NCBI RefSeq assembly: GCF_000261685.1 | Contig: NZ_AJQE01000346.1 | Location: 1 to 38,508 of the forward strand | Direction: 5' to 3' | Origin: Bradyrhizobium genomosp. I (2014) | GTDB lineage: Bacteria > Pseudomonadota > Alphaproteobacteria > Rhizobiales > Xanthobacteraceae | Length of the DNA: 38,508 bases | The notes under the pieces: generated by a model | What the model saw: the letters and a program-made list of their open reading frames with translations, nothing else | Told to the model about the DNA's origin: nothing | Databases searched by the model: none | Shown here: in pieces, positions 16,302 to 24,079 of the stretch | How positions within the stretch are numbered: the first letter of the stretch is position 1 | How the letters are laid out: every line of letters begins with the position of its first letter | Position numbers and translations under genes: made by a program

Positions 16302-16880
16302 CTATTGACGGTGATACTCGAAGCTGCTGCATAGCAGATCGACCTCTGCCTCCGCGATCGGCGCGCGGAACAGGCGGCAGCTGAACTCGACCGTCATCTT
16401 GCCGTCCGTGGCGGTGCGATCTTCCCGCAGGAAGATGCACCGCTTGCAGACATCGGTGTGATGCCGCTGCTCGGCTGCGTCCGACTGATCCAGCACGTGC
16501 CGGAACGTGTCGCGGAAGCGGATCTTGACGTCGTCGTCGAGCACGGCGATCGCTTCGACGAGAACATTGACGGGGTCGCGCACCAGGAACTTCTTGCCCT
16601 GCTGCGTCACGCTCAACATCACCGATCGCTTGTCCGTGGCCGAGCGCTTGCGTTCGAGATAACCGAGCCGCTCGAGCTCGCCGATGATGAACGAGGCGGT
16701 GCCGCGCGTTGTGCCAACGTAGCTCGCCAGCGCCGACGGCGTTCGGGAAAACCGGTTGGCCCGGGAGAGAAAACGCAGTGCCATCCATTCGCGGTCGCGC
16801 AAGCCGTGCTTGGTGCCTTCGAACCACAGGATTCGCGCAGCCTGCTCCAGCAGTTCGATCGATTCACGAGCCAAATTCAT
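16302..16880 (-). CDS. MarR-family transcriptional regulator with C-terminal cysteine cluster
   Basis: The 192-residue product has a MarR winged helix in its first 105 residues: the recognition region LASYVGTTRGTASFIIGELERLGYLERK and the wing SATDKRSVMLSVTQQGKK. A longer than usual C-terminus carries His140-His141, Cys145-x2-Cys148, Cys168 and Cys184, an arrangement that could bind a metal or Fe-S cluster, or act as a redox switch. A perfect 12-bp palindrome lies 17 bp upstream of the start and is a likely self-operator. Target genes are unknown; the dienelactone hydrolase on the other side of the 750-bp gap is the nearest divergent candidate. Confidence 0.88.
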   Translation of the reverse strand: MNLARESIELLEQAARILWFEGTKHGLRDREWMALRFLSRANRFSRTPSALASYVGTTRGTASFIIGELERLGYLERKRSATDKRSVMLSVTQQGKKFLVRDPVNVLVEAIAVLDDDVKIRFRDTFRHVLDQSDAAEQRHHTDVCKRCIFLREDRTATDGKMTVEFSCRLFRAPIAEAEVDLLCSSFEYHRQ

Positions 16881-16896
16881 TTCAATTCCAGGTCGG

Positions 16897-16908
16897 ATAA
16901 ACGTTTAT
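16897..16908. promoter_or_regulatory. Perfect palindrome, candidate MarR operator
   Basis: ATAAACGTTTAT is a perfect 12-bp palindrome located 17-28 bp upstream of the MarR start codon. MarR dimers bind AT-rich palindromes, usually overlapping their own promoter, so autoregulation is a reasonable reading. Binding is inferred, not shown. Confidence 0.55.
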
Positions 16909-17632
16909 TCAATTGAGCCTTGGGTAGCGCAATCTGGGTGGACGAGAATGAAACCCGCGGGCGCTCTTCCCCGTTGCCGGACGGCCGATCGCGCGTGAGG
17001 GAAGAGGTCTCTCCGTCGCGCGGAGATGGAACTTCCGGCCGTGGAACTAGGGCGTCACAAAGAAAGTTCGAGTAAATCGCACCGCTCGGATCCTCGGAAA
17101 ATTTCAGTCAAATGGGGCTGGTTCGCGCGCGAATTGGCGATGATGTGCGATGCGCGAGCAACATGATGCGTCATTGTCGCCACCGCGGCTGCCATTTGTT
17201 GCGGCCGAGCGTGTCGAATGTGCCGACATGAGCATTGCCTGCTCCCCCTGCCGCTTTGGCCGCCCCGGAAAGAACCGTCTTTTTCGGTTAATGGATGTTG
17301 CGATGCAATGCAGCCAGACGGTTAAGTCCGGCACACGCGATCCGGGGAATGTCGGAGTGTCGTTGGACAGCTGGCGTGGCTCAACGTCAAACGCGCCGCC
17401 GTCGCAGTCATCCTCGCAACATCGCCGAACCCGACGACTGCATGCAGCACCCGTCTGCGCGATCGCCGGTCTGCTCGCGATGAACCCGATGTCCCAGGCC
17501 GCGCCGGGGACACGACGTCAGGGCTTGGCGTGGAAGCGAGCGTGCTCGCAGGCTGGTGATTTGCGTTTCGCCGGCAACTATTGGCGAATGCGTCGCCACC
17601 CGGGGGCACAGGCAGCAGCAAGGGATGGACCA
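16909..17632. other. Intergenic region between MarR and hydrolase genes
   Basis: About 720 bp without a supported gene. The frame of the downstream hydrolase is open back to 17150, but that stretch has no family resemblance, no convincing ribosome-binding site and lies before a clear Tat signal peptide, so I treat it as noncoding. A small inverted repeat AACCG-TCTTTTT-CGGTT lies at about 17273-17289. No strong promoter pair was found. Confidence 0.45.
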
Positions 17633-18520
17633 ATGAGCTTCGAAACCACCGTGACGGCCGACGTCGTCGGACTGACCGAGCGCGCCCCGGTCTCGCGTCG
17701 CGGATTCATGAGTGCCACTGCGGCCGTGGCGGCGGGCTATACGCTTGCGGCCGGGCCGGTGCGCGCCGAGGTGGTCACGACCGATACCAACGGTCTCGAG
17801 GCCGGCGATGCCAGGATCAAGGTCGGCTCCGAGGAGATGCCCGCCTATTTCGCCCGTCCGGCCGGCAACACCAGGGCGCCGGTCATCATCGTGGCGATGG
17901 AGATCTTCGGCCTGCACGAATACATCAAGGACGTGACGCGGCGCCTCGCCAAGCTCGGCGCGTTCGCAATCGCGCCCGACTATTATTTCCGCAAGGGCGT
18001 CGACCTGACCAAGGTGTCGGACATCAAGGACCTGCTGGCTGTGGTGAACGCCAAGCCGGACGCCGAGCTGATGTCGGATCTCGATGCGACGGCGGCGTGG
18101 GCCGGATCGCGAGGCGGTGACGCCACCAGGCTCGGCATCATCGGCTTCTGCCGGGGCGGCCGCACGGTCTGGGAGTACGCCGCCCACAGCAGCGCCCTCA
18201 AGGCCGGCGTTGCCTTCTATGGTCCGTTGGTCGATCCCCCAAATCCGTTGTGGCCGAAGAGCCCGATGCAGCTCGCCCCCGAGATGAAGGCTCCGGTGCT
18301 CGGCCTCTACGGCGGCGCCGATAGCGGCATTCCCGTGGCCCAGGTCGAGCAGATGAAGGCAGCGCTCGAGCAGAGCAAGAAGACGGCGGAATTCAAGATC
18401 TATCCCGAAGCGCCGCACGGCTTCCATGCCGACTATCGCAGCAGCTACCGCAAAGACGCCGCGGAGGACGCCTGGAAGCAGGCGCGGGCCTGGTTCAGGA
18501 AATACGGCGTGTTGGGCTGA
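17633..18520 (+). CDS. Tat-exported dienelactone hydrolase family protein
   Basis: The 295-residue product begins with a twin-arginine signal (SRRGFMSATAAVAAG at 21-35, cleavage near VRAE), so it should be folded in the cytoplasm and exported. The mature part is an alpha/beta hydrolase of the dienelactone hydrolase family: nucleophile Cys173 in GFCRGG, Asp230 in GGADSG, His262 in PHGFHADY, and Glu90 in the MEIFG segment that supports the nucleophile. Family members open lactones such as 4-carboxymethylenebut-2-en-4-olide in aromatic degradation, but many exported ones have unknown substrates. No pathway genes adjoin it, so the substrate is open. ATG 17633 is preferred since AGGGATGG precedes it. 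Confidence 0.88.
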   Translation: MSFETTVTADVVGLTERAPVSRRGFMSATAAVAAGYTLAAGPVRAEVVTTDTNGLEAGDARIKVGSEEMPAYFARPAGNTRAPVIIVAMEIFGLHEYIKDVTRRLAKLGAFAIAPDYYFRKGVDLTKVSDIKDLLAVVNAKPDAELMSDLDATAAWAGSRGGDATRLGIIGFCRGGRTVWEYAAHSSALKAGVAFYGPLVDPPNPLWPKSPMQLAPEMKAPVLGLYGGADSGIPVAQVEQMKAALEQSKKTAEFKIYPEAPHGFHADYRSSYRKDAAEDAWKQARAWFRKYGVLG

Positions 18521-18533
18521 CACCGGGCATCAG

Positions 18534-18558
18534 GAGGGCAGCCAGAGCGGCCGCCCTC
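18534..18558 (+). terminator. Hairpin downstream of the hydrolase gene
   Basis: GAGGGCAGCC pairs with GGCCGCCCTC apart from one internal mismatch, around a 5-nt loop, 13 bp after the stop codon. A TCTCTC run follows. It is a plausible rho-independent terminator with a weak T-tract. Confidence 0.5.
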
Positions 18559-18693
18559 TCTCTCGGATCGTGCCGAGCTCACTTCGTCATTGCGCCGTAG
18601 ACGATGTCCTGGACCTGTTCGCGGTCACGACCGCGCTGGGGCCAAGTCAAGCGCGGGCAAGGCATGTCCGGGAGGCGCGGGAGTGCAGGTACC

Positions 18694-19542
18694 CTATCGT
18701 CCTTCGCCTGCGCGCCACAGCGCGTCGAGGCCATGCCGATAGGTGGGGTACGCCAGCGTGAGGCCGAGCTCGCGTTTCAATCTCGCGTTGGAGACACGGG
18801 CGCTGCTGGCATAGAAGCTGCGGGCCATCGCCGACAGCTCGGCGGTCGCGAACGCTTCCTCGGGCGGCGGCGCCACGCCCATCAGCTTCGCCGCATAGGC
18901 GATCACGTCCTGCGGCGGCGCGGGCTCGTCGTCACAGACGTTCCAGATGCCGCCACCCCGGTGGTGAACGGCAGCCATGATCGCGTTTGCGATGTCCTCC
19001 ACGTGGATGCGGTTGAAGACCTGTCCCGGCTTGATGATGCGCCTCGCCGTTCCCGCGCGCAGCGTCACGAGCGCGTTGCGACCGGGACCGTAGATGCCCG
19101 CGAGCCGCAGGATCGCCGGATCGCCGCACGCCGCGTCCGTCCAGGCTTGCTCCGCGGTAACCCGCATGCGCGCGCGGTCGAGGACGGCCTGCGGCGGCGT
19201 GCTCTCGTCGACCCACGCGCCGCCGTGATCGCCGTACACGCCGATGGTGGAGAGATAGACGACCTTGCGGCGGCCTTCCTGTAGCACGTCGCCGAACGCC
19301 GTGACGGCGGGATCGCCGGCGCTACCGGGCGGGATCGATACCAGGAGGATATCGGCGTTGCGAACCTGCTGAACCGTCCCTTGCGACGGACGGCTGCCGG
19401 AAAATGCATGCACCTCGAGGCCGGAGATATCGTTCCGCTGTGCGGGATCGCGCACGGTGCCGGCGATATGCGAGAAGTTGCCGCCGTGTTGACGGACGAA
19501 GTGCCGGGCACTGTAGCCGAGGCCGAGGATGAAGAGCCGCAT
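18694..19542 (-). CDS. NAD(P)-dependent epimerase/dehydratase-like SDR protein (YeeZ type)
   Basis: The 282-residue product begins MRLFILGLGYSARHF, a Rossmann-fold nucleotide-binding start with the GxGY pattern of the extended SDR YeeZ-like group. Further family marks are VVYLSTIGVYGDHGG (active-site Tyr region without the full YxxxK), ILRLAGIYGPGR and FNRIHVEDIANAI. Members are annotated nucleoside-diphosphate-sugar epimerases, but the lost YxxxK order makes the reaction uncertain. The start at 19542 is chosen because the beta strand begins there, although the frame extends upstream to 19665. The gene is divergent from a HAD phosphatase, with 152 bp between. Confidence 0.85.
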   Translation of the reverse strand: MRLFILGLGYSARHFVRQHGGNFSHIAGTVRDPAQRNDISGLEVHAFSGSRPSQGTVQQVRNADILLVSIPPGSAGDPAVTAFGDVLQEGRRKVVYLSTIGVYGDHGGAWVDESTPPQAVLDRARMRVTAEQAWTDAACGDPAILRLAGIYGPGRNALVTLRAGTARRIIKPGQVFNRIHVEDIANAIMAAVHHRGGGIWNVCDDEPAPPQDVIAYAAKLMGVAPPPEEAFATAELSAMARSFYASSARVSNARLKRELGLTLAYPTYRHGLDALWRAGEGR

Positions 19543-19694
19543 GCGTCTCCTGTGGAGGTCGGAGTTCCCGCTCGCGCCGTGGCGCCTTTCGCTCATAAGA
19601 GATTTTTGGGTCCGGCAAAAGATATTGCGATTTGTCTCGCCCGCCACTGCGGGCAAAGCTCGCACGTCACAGCCAGGTCGGGAGGGAGGCGTCG

Positions 19695-20468
19695 TTGGCG
19701 ACCGGGTCCATCATGCAGGCGGAAGCGCCCGCGGCAGTGCGATGCGATGCCGGCGAGCTGATCCGGCGCGCGGCTGCGCTGATCTTCGATGTCGACGGCA
19801 CCCTGGCGGAGACCGAGGAACTGCATCGGCAGGCTTTCAACCTTGCCTTCGCCCGTCACGGTCTCGACTGGCGGTGGGACCGCGCCGTCTACAAGGACCT
19901 GTTGCGGGTGACGGGCGGCAAGGAGCGCATGCGGGCCTACCACGCCAGCCGGCGGAGCGCTCCGCCATTGTCGGACATGGACATCGCAGAGCTCCACCGC
20001 ATCAAGACCGCGCATTATGCCGAGTTGATCGAGACCGGCTGCTGCCCGTTGCGGCCGGGCGTGGCGGATCTCCTCGCTGCGGCGAGGGCCCGGGGCCAGC
20101 GGCTCGCAATTGCGACCACCACCTCGCACGGCAACATCGATGCGTTGCTCTCGCAGGCGCTGGGCAAACGCTGGGCTGCGGATTTCGAGGCGATCGTCGC
20201 CGGCGATGACGTGCGGCACAAGAAGCCTGCGCCGGACGTCTATGTCGAGATCCTGGCGCGGCTGAAGCTGGGCGCGTCGGACTGCGTGGCAATCGAGGAT
20301 TCCGCCAACGGCCTGATTGCGGCCTCGCGTGCCGGCATCCCGGTTCTGATCACGCGCAGCAGGTTCTTCGGGGACGATGACTTCGCCGCGGCGCGGGTCG
20401 TGCTGGACGATCTGTCGGACCTCGGTGCCGCCAAACAAAAAACTGAAGAACAACCCCATGCACAGTAG
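19695..20468 (+). CDS. HAD-family phosphatase of the CbbY/Gph type
   Basis: The product is 257 residues from TTG 19695, chosen because GGGAGGGAGG sits 5-10 bases before it; ATG 19713 is the alternative and has a poor site. Motifs of the haloacid dehalogenase superfamily are complete: nucleophile Asp32 and acid/base Asp34 in IFDVDGTLAETEE, the Thr of AIATTTSH, Lys of RHKKPAPDVY and the acidic pair of CVAIEDSANG. A helical cap follows motif I. It looks like CbbY, known in autotrophs to dephosphorylate xylulose-1,5-bisphosphate, an inhibitor of Rubisco, but no Calvin-cycle genes are near, so sugar phosphatase is the safe call. The NTF2-like gene is convergent 24 bp away. Confidence 0.88.
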   Translation: MATGSIMQAEAPAAVRCDAGELIRRAAALIFDVDGTLAETEELHRQAFNLAFARHGLDWRWDRAVYKDLLRVTGGKERMRAYHASRRSAPPLSDMDIAELHRIKTAHYAELIETGCCPLRPGVADLLAAARARGQRLAIATTTSHGNIDALLSQALGKRWAADFEAIVAGDDVRHKKPAPDVYVEILARLKLGASDCVAIEDSANGLIAASRAGIPVLITRSRFFGDDDFAAARVVLDDLSDLGAAKQKTEEQPHAQ

Positions 20469-20492
20469 ATTACGCTGGTGTGATCACTGCGT

Positions 20493-20900
20493 TCAGTGGA
20501 CGCGGTGGCTCGTTCTATCGTCCTCAGCCTGTTCGACAATCTGCGCGATCGGGCTGGACTGATGGTGCACGAGGCGCCAGTCGTCGCCGACGCGGCGAAA
20601 ATGGTTCGCGGCGGCCAAAGCGGTGCCGTCGACGATCTCGATGCAGAGCACCCGCGCGCTGTCGCCATCGACGATCGCCTGCGGCTCGGCGCAGACGATC
20701 TGCGGCCGCTCCGGGTTTTGCAGGATGTCGCGCCAGCTTCCGATCACAGTGGAGCGCCCGATGATGGCCGGCCAGCCGGGATGGATGCAGGAGATGGCGT
20801 CGTCATCCGCCCACATCCGCTGCATCTCGTCGAAATCGCCGGTCGAAAAGGCGGCGTAGAAGGCCGCGTTGGCGGCGATGACCTTGCTGTCCTTTGCCAT
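20493..20900 (-). CDS. NTF2-like / SnoaL-like domain protein
   Basis: The product is 135 residues from the ATG at 20900. It has the cone-shaped NTF2-like fold pattern: an N-terminal helix (AFYAAFSTGDFDEMQRMWADDD), the CIHPGWPAIIGRSTVIGSWRDIL segment and closing strands (HFRRVGDDWRLVHHQSSPI). This form is close to the DUF4440/SnoaL-like proteins that bacteria keep as stand-alone domains. No substrate or catalytic residue can be assigned, although His and Asp residues line the pocket positions. The frame is open upstream for 25 codons but without family resemblance. Confidence 0.85.
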   Translation of the reverse strand: MAKDSKVIAANAAFYAAFSTGDFDEMQRMWADDDAISCIHPGWPAIIGRSTVIGSWRDILQNPERPQIVCAEPQAIVDGDSARVLCIEIVDGTALAAANHFRRVGDDWRLVHHQSSPIAQIVEQAEDDRTSHRVH

Positions 20901-21062
20901 GTCTCCGGGGTGGGCCAAGGACAGGCAAAAATCAAGCGCGACTTCCGTCGATTTTGGCCGCAGTGCAGCATTCAAGATGCGATCAAGCTGAGACGCGCGT
21001 CGTCTCTACCGCCCGGCGCGCACCACCGGCGTCCAGCCGGTCGCGGAATTGCGGGAGCCTCA

Positions 21063-21086
21063 CCCTCCCCGCAGGCGGGAAGAGGG
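21063..21086 (-). terminator. Hairpin just downstream of the LysR gene
   Basis: CCCTC-CCCGC pairs with GCGGG-GAGGG across a 2-nt loop, with a 2-nt AA bulge in the 3' arm. It lies 10 bp past the LysR stop on the minus strand. It has no T-run. Similar GC hairpins recur between rhizobial genes, so it may be a degenerate repeat rather than a true terminator. Confidence 0.4.
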
Positions 21087-21095
21087 AGACGAGCA

Positions 21096-22034
21096 TCAAT
21101 AACACGCCGCCATCGCGCCGAGTTTCGGATAGAGACGGTCGATCGCGGCGATCTCGCTTTTCATCTGCGCGATGATCCAGTCGCGGATCTCGGCGGCGAT
21201 CGGACGCATTGGCCGGTTGCGCGGCGGCAGGAATTCGCAGATGCGGCGCGTGGTGGTGAGCGTGTCGGAGGCGGGCACCAGCGCGCCGGTCAGGAGCCAA
21301 TGCGATGCCACCGTCAGCCAGCCGAGCGCAATGCCCTGGCCGAGCAGCGCGGCCTGCACCACGACCGCATAGTCGGTAAAGCTCAGCGCTTTCGCCGCCC
21401 CGCGGCGTCCGGTGAGGAGCGATGCGTATTCTGCCGCCCAGTCTCCCGGCGTCTCTGCGAGACGGATGATGGTGTTGCCTTCGGTGGGATCGCTCTCGCC
21501 GAGATAGCCGGGGCTGCACATCGGCAGCATGACTTCCTTCATCACCAGCGTGCCGCCGGAGGACGGCTCGTCGCGGTCGCGAAAGCGCATGCCCAGATCG
21601 ACATTCTCCACCGGTCCGCGTAGTGCACCGGAGATGAGCTGGAAGCGCAGATCGACCTCGGGAAACCGCTTTTGCAGCTTGTCGATGCGCGGCATCAGCC
21701 AATGCGTGGTGAAGGCTGATGAGACCGATAGCGTCACTGTCTCGGTGCCCTTGCGGCGCCGCTCGATCTCGACGAGGCCGGTCTCGATGCTGCGAAAGCC
21801 TTCGAGCACGCGGCGATAGAGCAGCTCGCCTTCCTCGGTCAGTACCGCGCGTCCCGCTGTGCGGTCGAACAGGCGAACGCCGAGATGCTCCTCAAACTGG
21901 CCGAGCATCCGGCTTACTGCCGGCTGCGTGACGTTCAGCTCTGCGGCAGCGGCTGTGAAACTGCCATTGCGCGCCGCTGCGTCGAAGACGAACAGGGCGT
22001 TACTGGAGGGCAGCATCCGGCGCAGCTCGGGCAT
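21096..22034 (-). CDS. LysR-family transcriptional regulator (GcvA-like)
   Basis: The 312-residue product has the LysR helix-turn-helix near residues 11-70 (LFVFDAAARNGSFTAAAAELNVTQPAVSRML, then LFDRTAGRAVLTEEGELL), and a periplasmic-binding-like effector domain. The recognition helix and the spacing of the VENVDLGMRFRDRD segment are like GcvA-type members. It is divergent from the ABC transporter operon, 210 bp apart, and that gap has two inverted repeats, so it most likely controls that operon and itself. The effector could be the transported substrate. Its own start codon lies inside one of the repeats. Confidence 0.92.
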   Translation of the reverse strand: MPELRRMLPSSNALFVFDAAARNGSFTAAAAELNVTQPAVSRMLGQFEEHLGVRLFDRTAGRAVLTEEGELLYRRVLEGFRSIETGLVEIERRRKGTETVTLSVSSAFTTHWLMPRIDKLQKRFPEVDLRFQLISGALRGPVENVDLGMRFRDRDEPSSGGTLVMKEVMLPMCSPGYLGESDPTEGNTIIRLAETPGDWAAEYASLLTGRRGAAKALSFTDYAVVVQAALLGQGIALGWLTVASHWLLTGALVPASDTLTTTRRICEFLPPRNRPMRPIAAEIRDWIIAQMKSEIAAIDRLYPKLGAMAACY

Positions 22035-22048
22035 AACGTCATGTTATG
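22032..22048. promoter_or_regulatory. Inverted repeat over the LysR start codon
   Basis: CATAAC-GTCAT-GTTATG is a perfect 6-bp inverted repeat with a 5-nt spacer. It overlaps the LysR start codon (CAT at 22032-22034 on the plus strand) and could be an autorepression site or an mRNA hairpin covering the start. Confidence 0.45.
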
Positions 22049-22062
22049 AGCGCGGTGAGAAT

Positions 22063-22086
22063 TTGGCAATTGCCGAGTTTTGCCAA
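22063..22086. promoter_or_regulatory. Candidate LysR operator
   Basis: TTGGCAA-N10-TTGCCAA is a perfect 7-bp inverted repeat of 24 bp in total, with an inner palindrome GGCAATTGCC sharing the left arm. It fits the LysR-type dyad (T-N11-A with flanking symmetry) and sits between the divergent regulator and transporter operon, 29 bp from the LysR start. Confidence 0.6.
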
Positions 22087-22244
22087 GTCTGATGTCATCG
22101 GCATCACGGCAAAAGACAAAGCTTGCGAGAGAGGCGATGGTGCGACGCACGCTCGATCGTGAGTTGCTCAGACTTCCTGTCTATAAAGTGAGCTTATGGC
22201 GCACAGTGAGGCACGCCAGCAAAGGGACATCGCGGGGACGATCA

Positions 22245-23324
22245 TTGGACAAGCGAGCGGAAAGCGTCGAGATCAGGTCCGCCAGCAAGGCCTATGGCGC
22301 CGTTCGCGCTCTCGATGATGTCTCCCTCGATGTCGGCGCCGGCGAGTTCGTCTCTCTGCTCGGTCCCTCCGGCTCCGGCAAGACCACGTTGCTCGGCATT
22401 TTGGGCGGCTTCATCGTTCCGACGTCAGGCACAATTCTCTTCGGCGGCCGTGATGTCACGTACATGCCGCCGCACAAGCGCGGCATCGGTGTCGTCTTCC
22501 AGAACTATGCGCTGTTTCCACATATGAGCGTCGGCGAGAACGTCGCTTTTCCCTTGCGCGCGCGCCACCTGCCGAAGGCGAGCTGGCCCGACAAGGTGCG
22601 CGCGGCGCTTTCGATGGTCGGCCTTGCCGGCTATGAGGAACGCGGCATTGCGCAGCTCTCCGGCGGCCAGCGTCAGCGCGTGGCGCTGGCACGTGCCATG
22701 ATCTTCGAGCCGCGCCTGATCCTGATGGACGAGCCGCTCTCCGCACTGGACAAGCAGCTGCGCGAGTCCATGCAGATCGAGCTGCGCGCACTGCACAAGC
22801 GTATCGGCGCCACCATCATCTATGTCACCCACGACCAGCGCGAGGCGCTGACCATGAGCGACCGCGTCGCGGTCATGAAGAACGGCAGGCTGGTCCAGAT
22901 CGACGAGCCCGAGCGGCTGCACGATCGTCCCGCCGATTCCTTCGTCGCCAGCTTCATCGGCGAGGCGACGATGCTGCCGGTCCGCCGCGTCGATGCCTCC
23001 AGCGTCGCGCTCGGCAATGCACTGCTGCGCAGCGCCCGCGCCATTCCGGATGGAGGTGCGCTGATGCTCGCCGTGCACAGTGAAAAACTCCTGATCGACG
23101 ACGGCGCGCAGGGTGCCGTCTGCAACCGGCTGACGGGCACGGTCACCGACATCGTCTACCAGGGCGAGAGCCTGCGCATCTTCCTGGCGCTCGCTGATGG
23201 CATCGCGCTCAGCCTGCGCCAGCCGAGCTATCACCAGGCCTACAGCCGTATCCCGCCGCTCGGCGGCAGCCTCACCGTCGCCCTTCACCCCGAGGACACC
23301 ATCGTCGTGCCCAGGGTGGACTGA
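22245..23324 (+). CDS. ABC transporter ATPase, polyamine/opine importer type (PotA-like)
   Basis: The product is 359 residues from TTG 22245, preceded by GGGGA at about 8 bases; the open frame reaches back to 22080 but the extra 55 residues have no family resemblance. Walker A is GPSGSGKT (40-47), the Q-loop is VVFQNYALFPHM, the signature LSGGQRQR (138-145), Walker B LILMDEP (158-164), and the switch His is in YVTHDQREA. A TOBE-like regulatory domain follows residue 240. This is the PotA/PotG subfamily energising import of polyamines, opines or similar cations. Substrate cannot be read from the ATPase alone. It is the first gene of the operon facing LysR. Confidence 0.92.
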   Translation: MDKRAESVEIRSASKAYGAVRALDDVSLDVGAGEFVSLLGPSGSGKTTLLGILGGFIVPTSGTILFGGRDVTYMPPHKRGIGVVFQNYALFPHMSVGENVAFPLRARHLPKASWPDKVRAALSMVGLAGYEERGIAQLSGGQRQRVALARAMIFEPRLILMDEPLSALDKQLRESMQIELRALHKRIGATIIYVTHDQREALTMSDRVAVMKNGRLVQIDEPERLHDRPADSFVASFIGEATMLPVRRVDASSVALGNALLRSARAIPDGGALMLAVHSEKLLIDDGAQGAVCNRLTGTVTDIVYQGESLRIFLALADGIALSLRQPSYHQAYSRIPPLGGSLTVALHPEDTIVVPRVD

Positions 23325-23358
23325 ACTCCAGTCTGTTCAACCGAGAGAAGAAACTCAC

Positions 23359-24075
23359 ATGTCGACCCAAGCCGCGTTCAGCAATTTCAAGGTTCTCACG
23401 TTCGACGTCGTCGGCACCTTGATCGATTTCGAGGCCGGCGTGCTCTCCGCGGTGCGCAAGATCTCCGGCAAGACGCCGGCCGAGCTCAGCGACGATCAGA
23501 TTTTCGAGCCGTACAAGCGCGGCCGCGACAAGCACTATGGCCGCTCGAGCGAGGCGATGTTCCATGTCTATCGCCATCTCGCCACTGAGCTCGGACTGCC
23601 CGCCGATGACGCTGCCTGCGACGTGTTCCAGCTCTCGGTGTTGCGCTGGGAGCCGTTCGCGGATTCGGTCGAAGCGCTCAAGCGCCTGCGCACGAAATTC
23701 CGTCTGGTGGCGATGACCAATGCCGACCGCGTTGCGCTCTCCTGTTACGCGCACGCGCTCGGCAATCCCTTCGATGACACGGTGTGTGCCGACGACACCG
23801 GTGTTGCCAAGCCGGATCCGGAATTCTTCGCCTACAACAGGGGGCGTCAGTCCGCTTTCGGCTACAAGCAGTCCGACATTTTGCACGTCGCGCAGAGCCA
23901 GTATCACGACATCGGGATCGCGCGGAAGCTCGGCTACCAGGTGTGCTGGATCGAGCGCCGCCAGGGCATTGCAGGCTTCGGCGGCACGCCGGCGGTGGAG
24001 ACGCTGACCAAGCCGGACTTTCATTACCCGACCTTGAAGGCGCTCGCCGACGCGGCCATTGGGCCTGCGGCGTAA
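23359..24075 (+). CDS. HAD hydrolase of the type II haloacid dehalogenase group
   Basis: The 238-residue product has the four HAD motifs: nucleophile Asp16 in LTFDVVGTLID, the MTNAD segment (motif II), Lys in GVAKPDPEFF (motif III), and LHVAQSQYHDIGIA (motif IV). The second Asp of the usual DxDGT is replaced by Val, as in L-2-haloacid dehalogenases (DxYGT), which do not need it. So dehalogenation or a related ester-type hydrolysis fits better than phosphatase activity. The family is often over-annotated as dehalogenase and the substrate is unproven. Being between the ABC ATPase and the FAD oxidase suggests a role in processing the imported compound. Confidence 0.85.
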   Translation: MSTQAAFSNFKVLTFDVVGTLIDFEAGVLSAVRKISGKTPAELSDDQIFEPYKRGRDKHYGRSSEAMFHVYRHLATELGLPADDAACDVFQLSVLRWEPFADSVEALKRLRTKFRLVAMTNADRVALSCYAHALGNPFDDTVCADDTGVAKPDPEFFAYNRGRQSAFGYKQSDILHVAQSQYHDIGIARKLGYQVCWIERRQGIAGFGGTPAVETLTKPDFHYPTLKALADAAIGPAA

Positions 24076-24079
24076 ATCG

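Noticed and set aside
17150..17632. Upstream extension of the dienelactone hydrolase frame
   Set aside because: Would put about 160 residues before a clean Tat signal peptide; no motif, and the site before 17633 is better.
19695..20468. Assigning the HAD protein as cbbY of the Calvin cycle
   Set aside because: Motifs fit the CbbY group, but no Calvin-cycle genes are in the window, so a gene symbol was not given.
22164..22187. TTGCTC ... TATAAA as promoter of the importer operon
   Set aside because: The spacer is only 12 bp, too short for a sigma-70 promoter, although TATAAA at 22182-22187 could be a -10 element with an activator.
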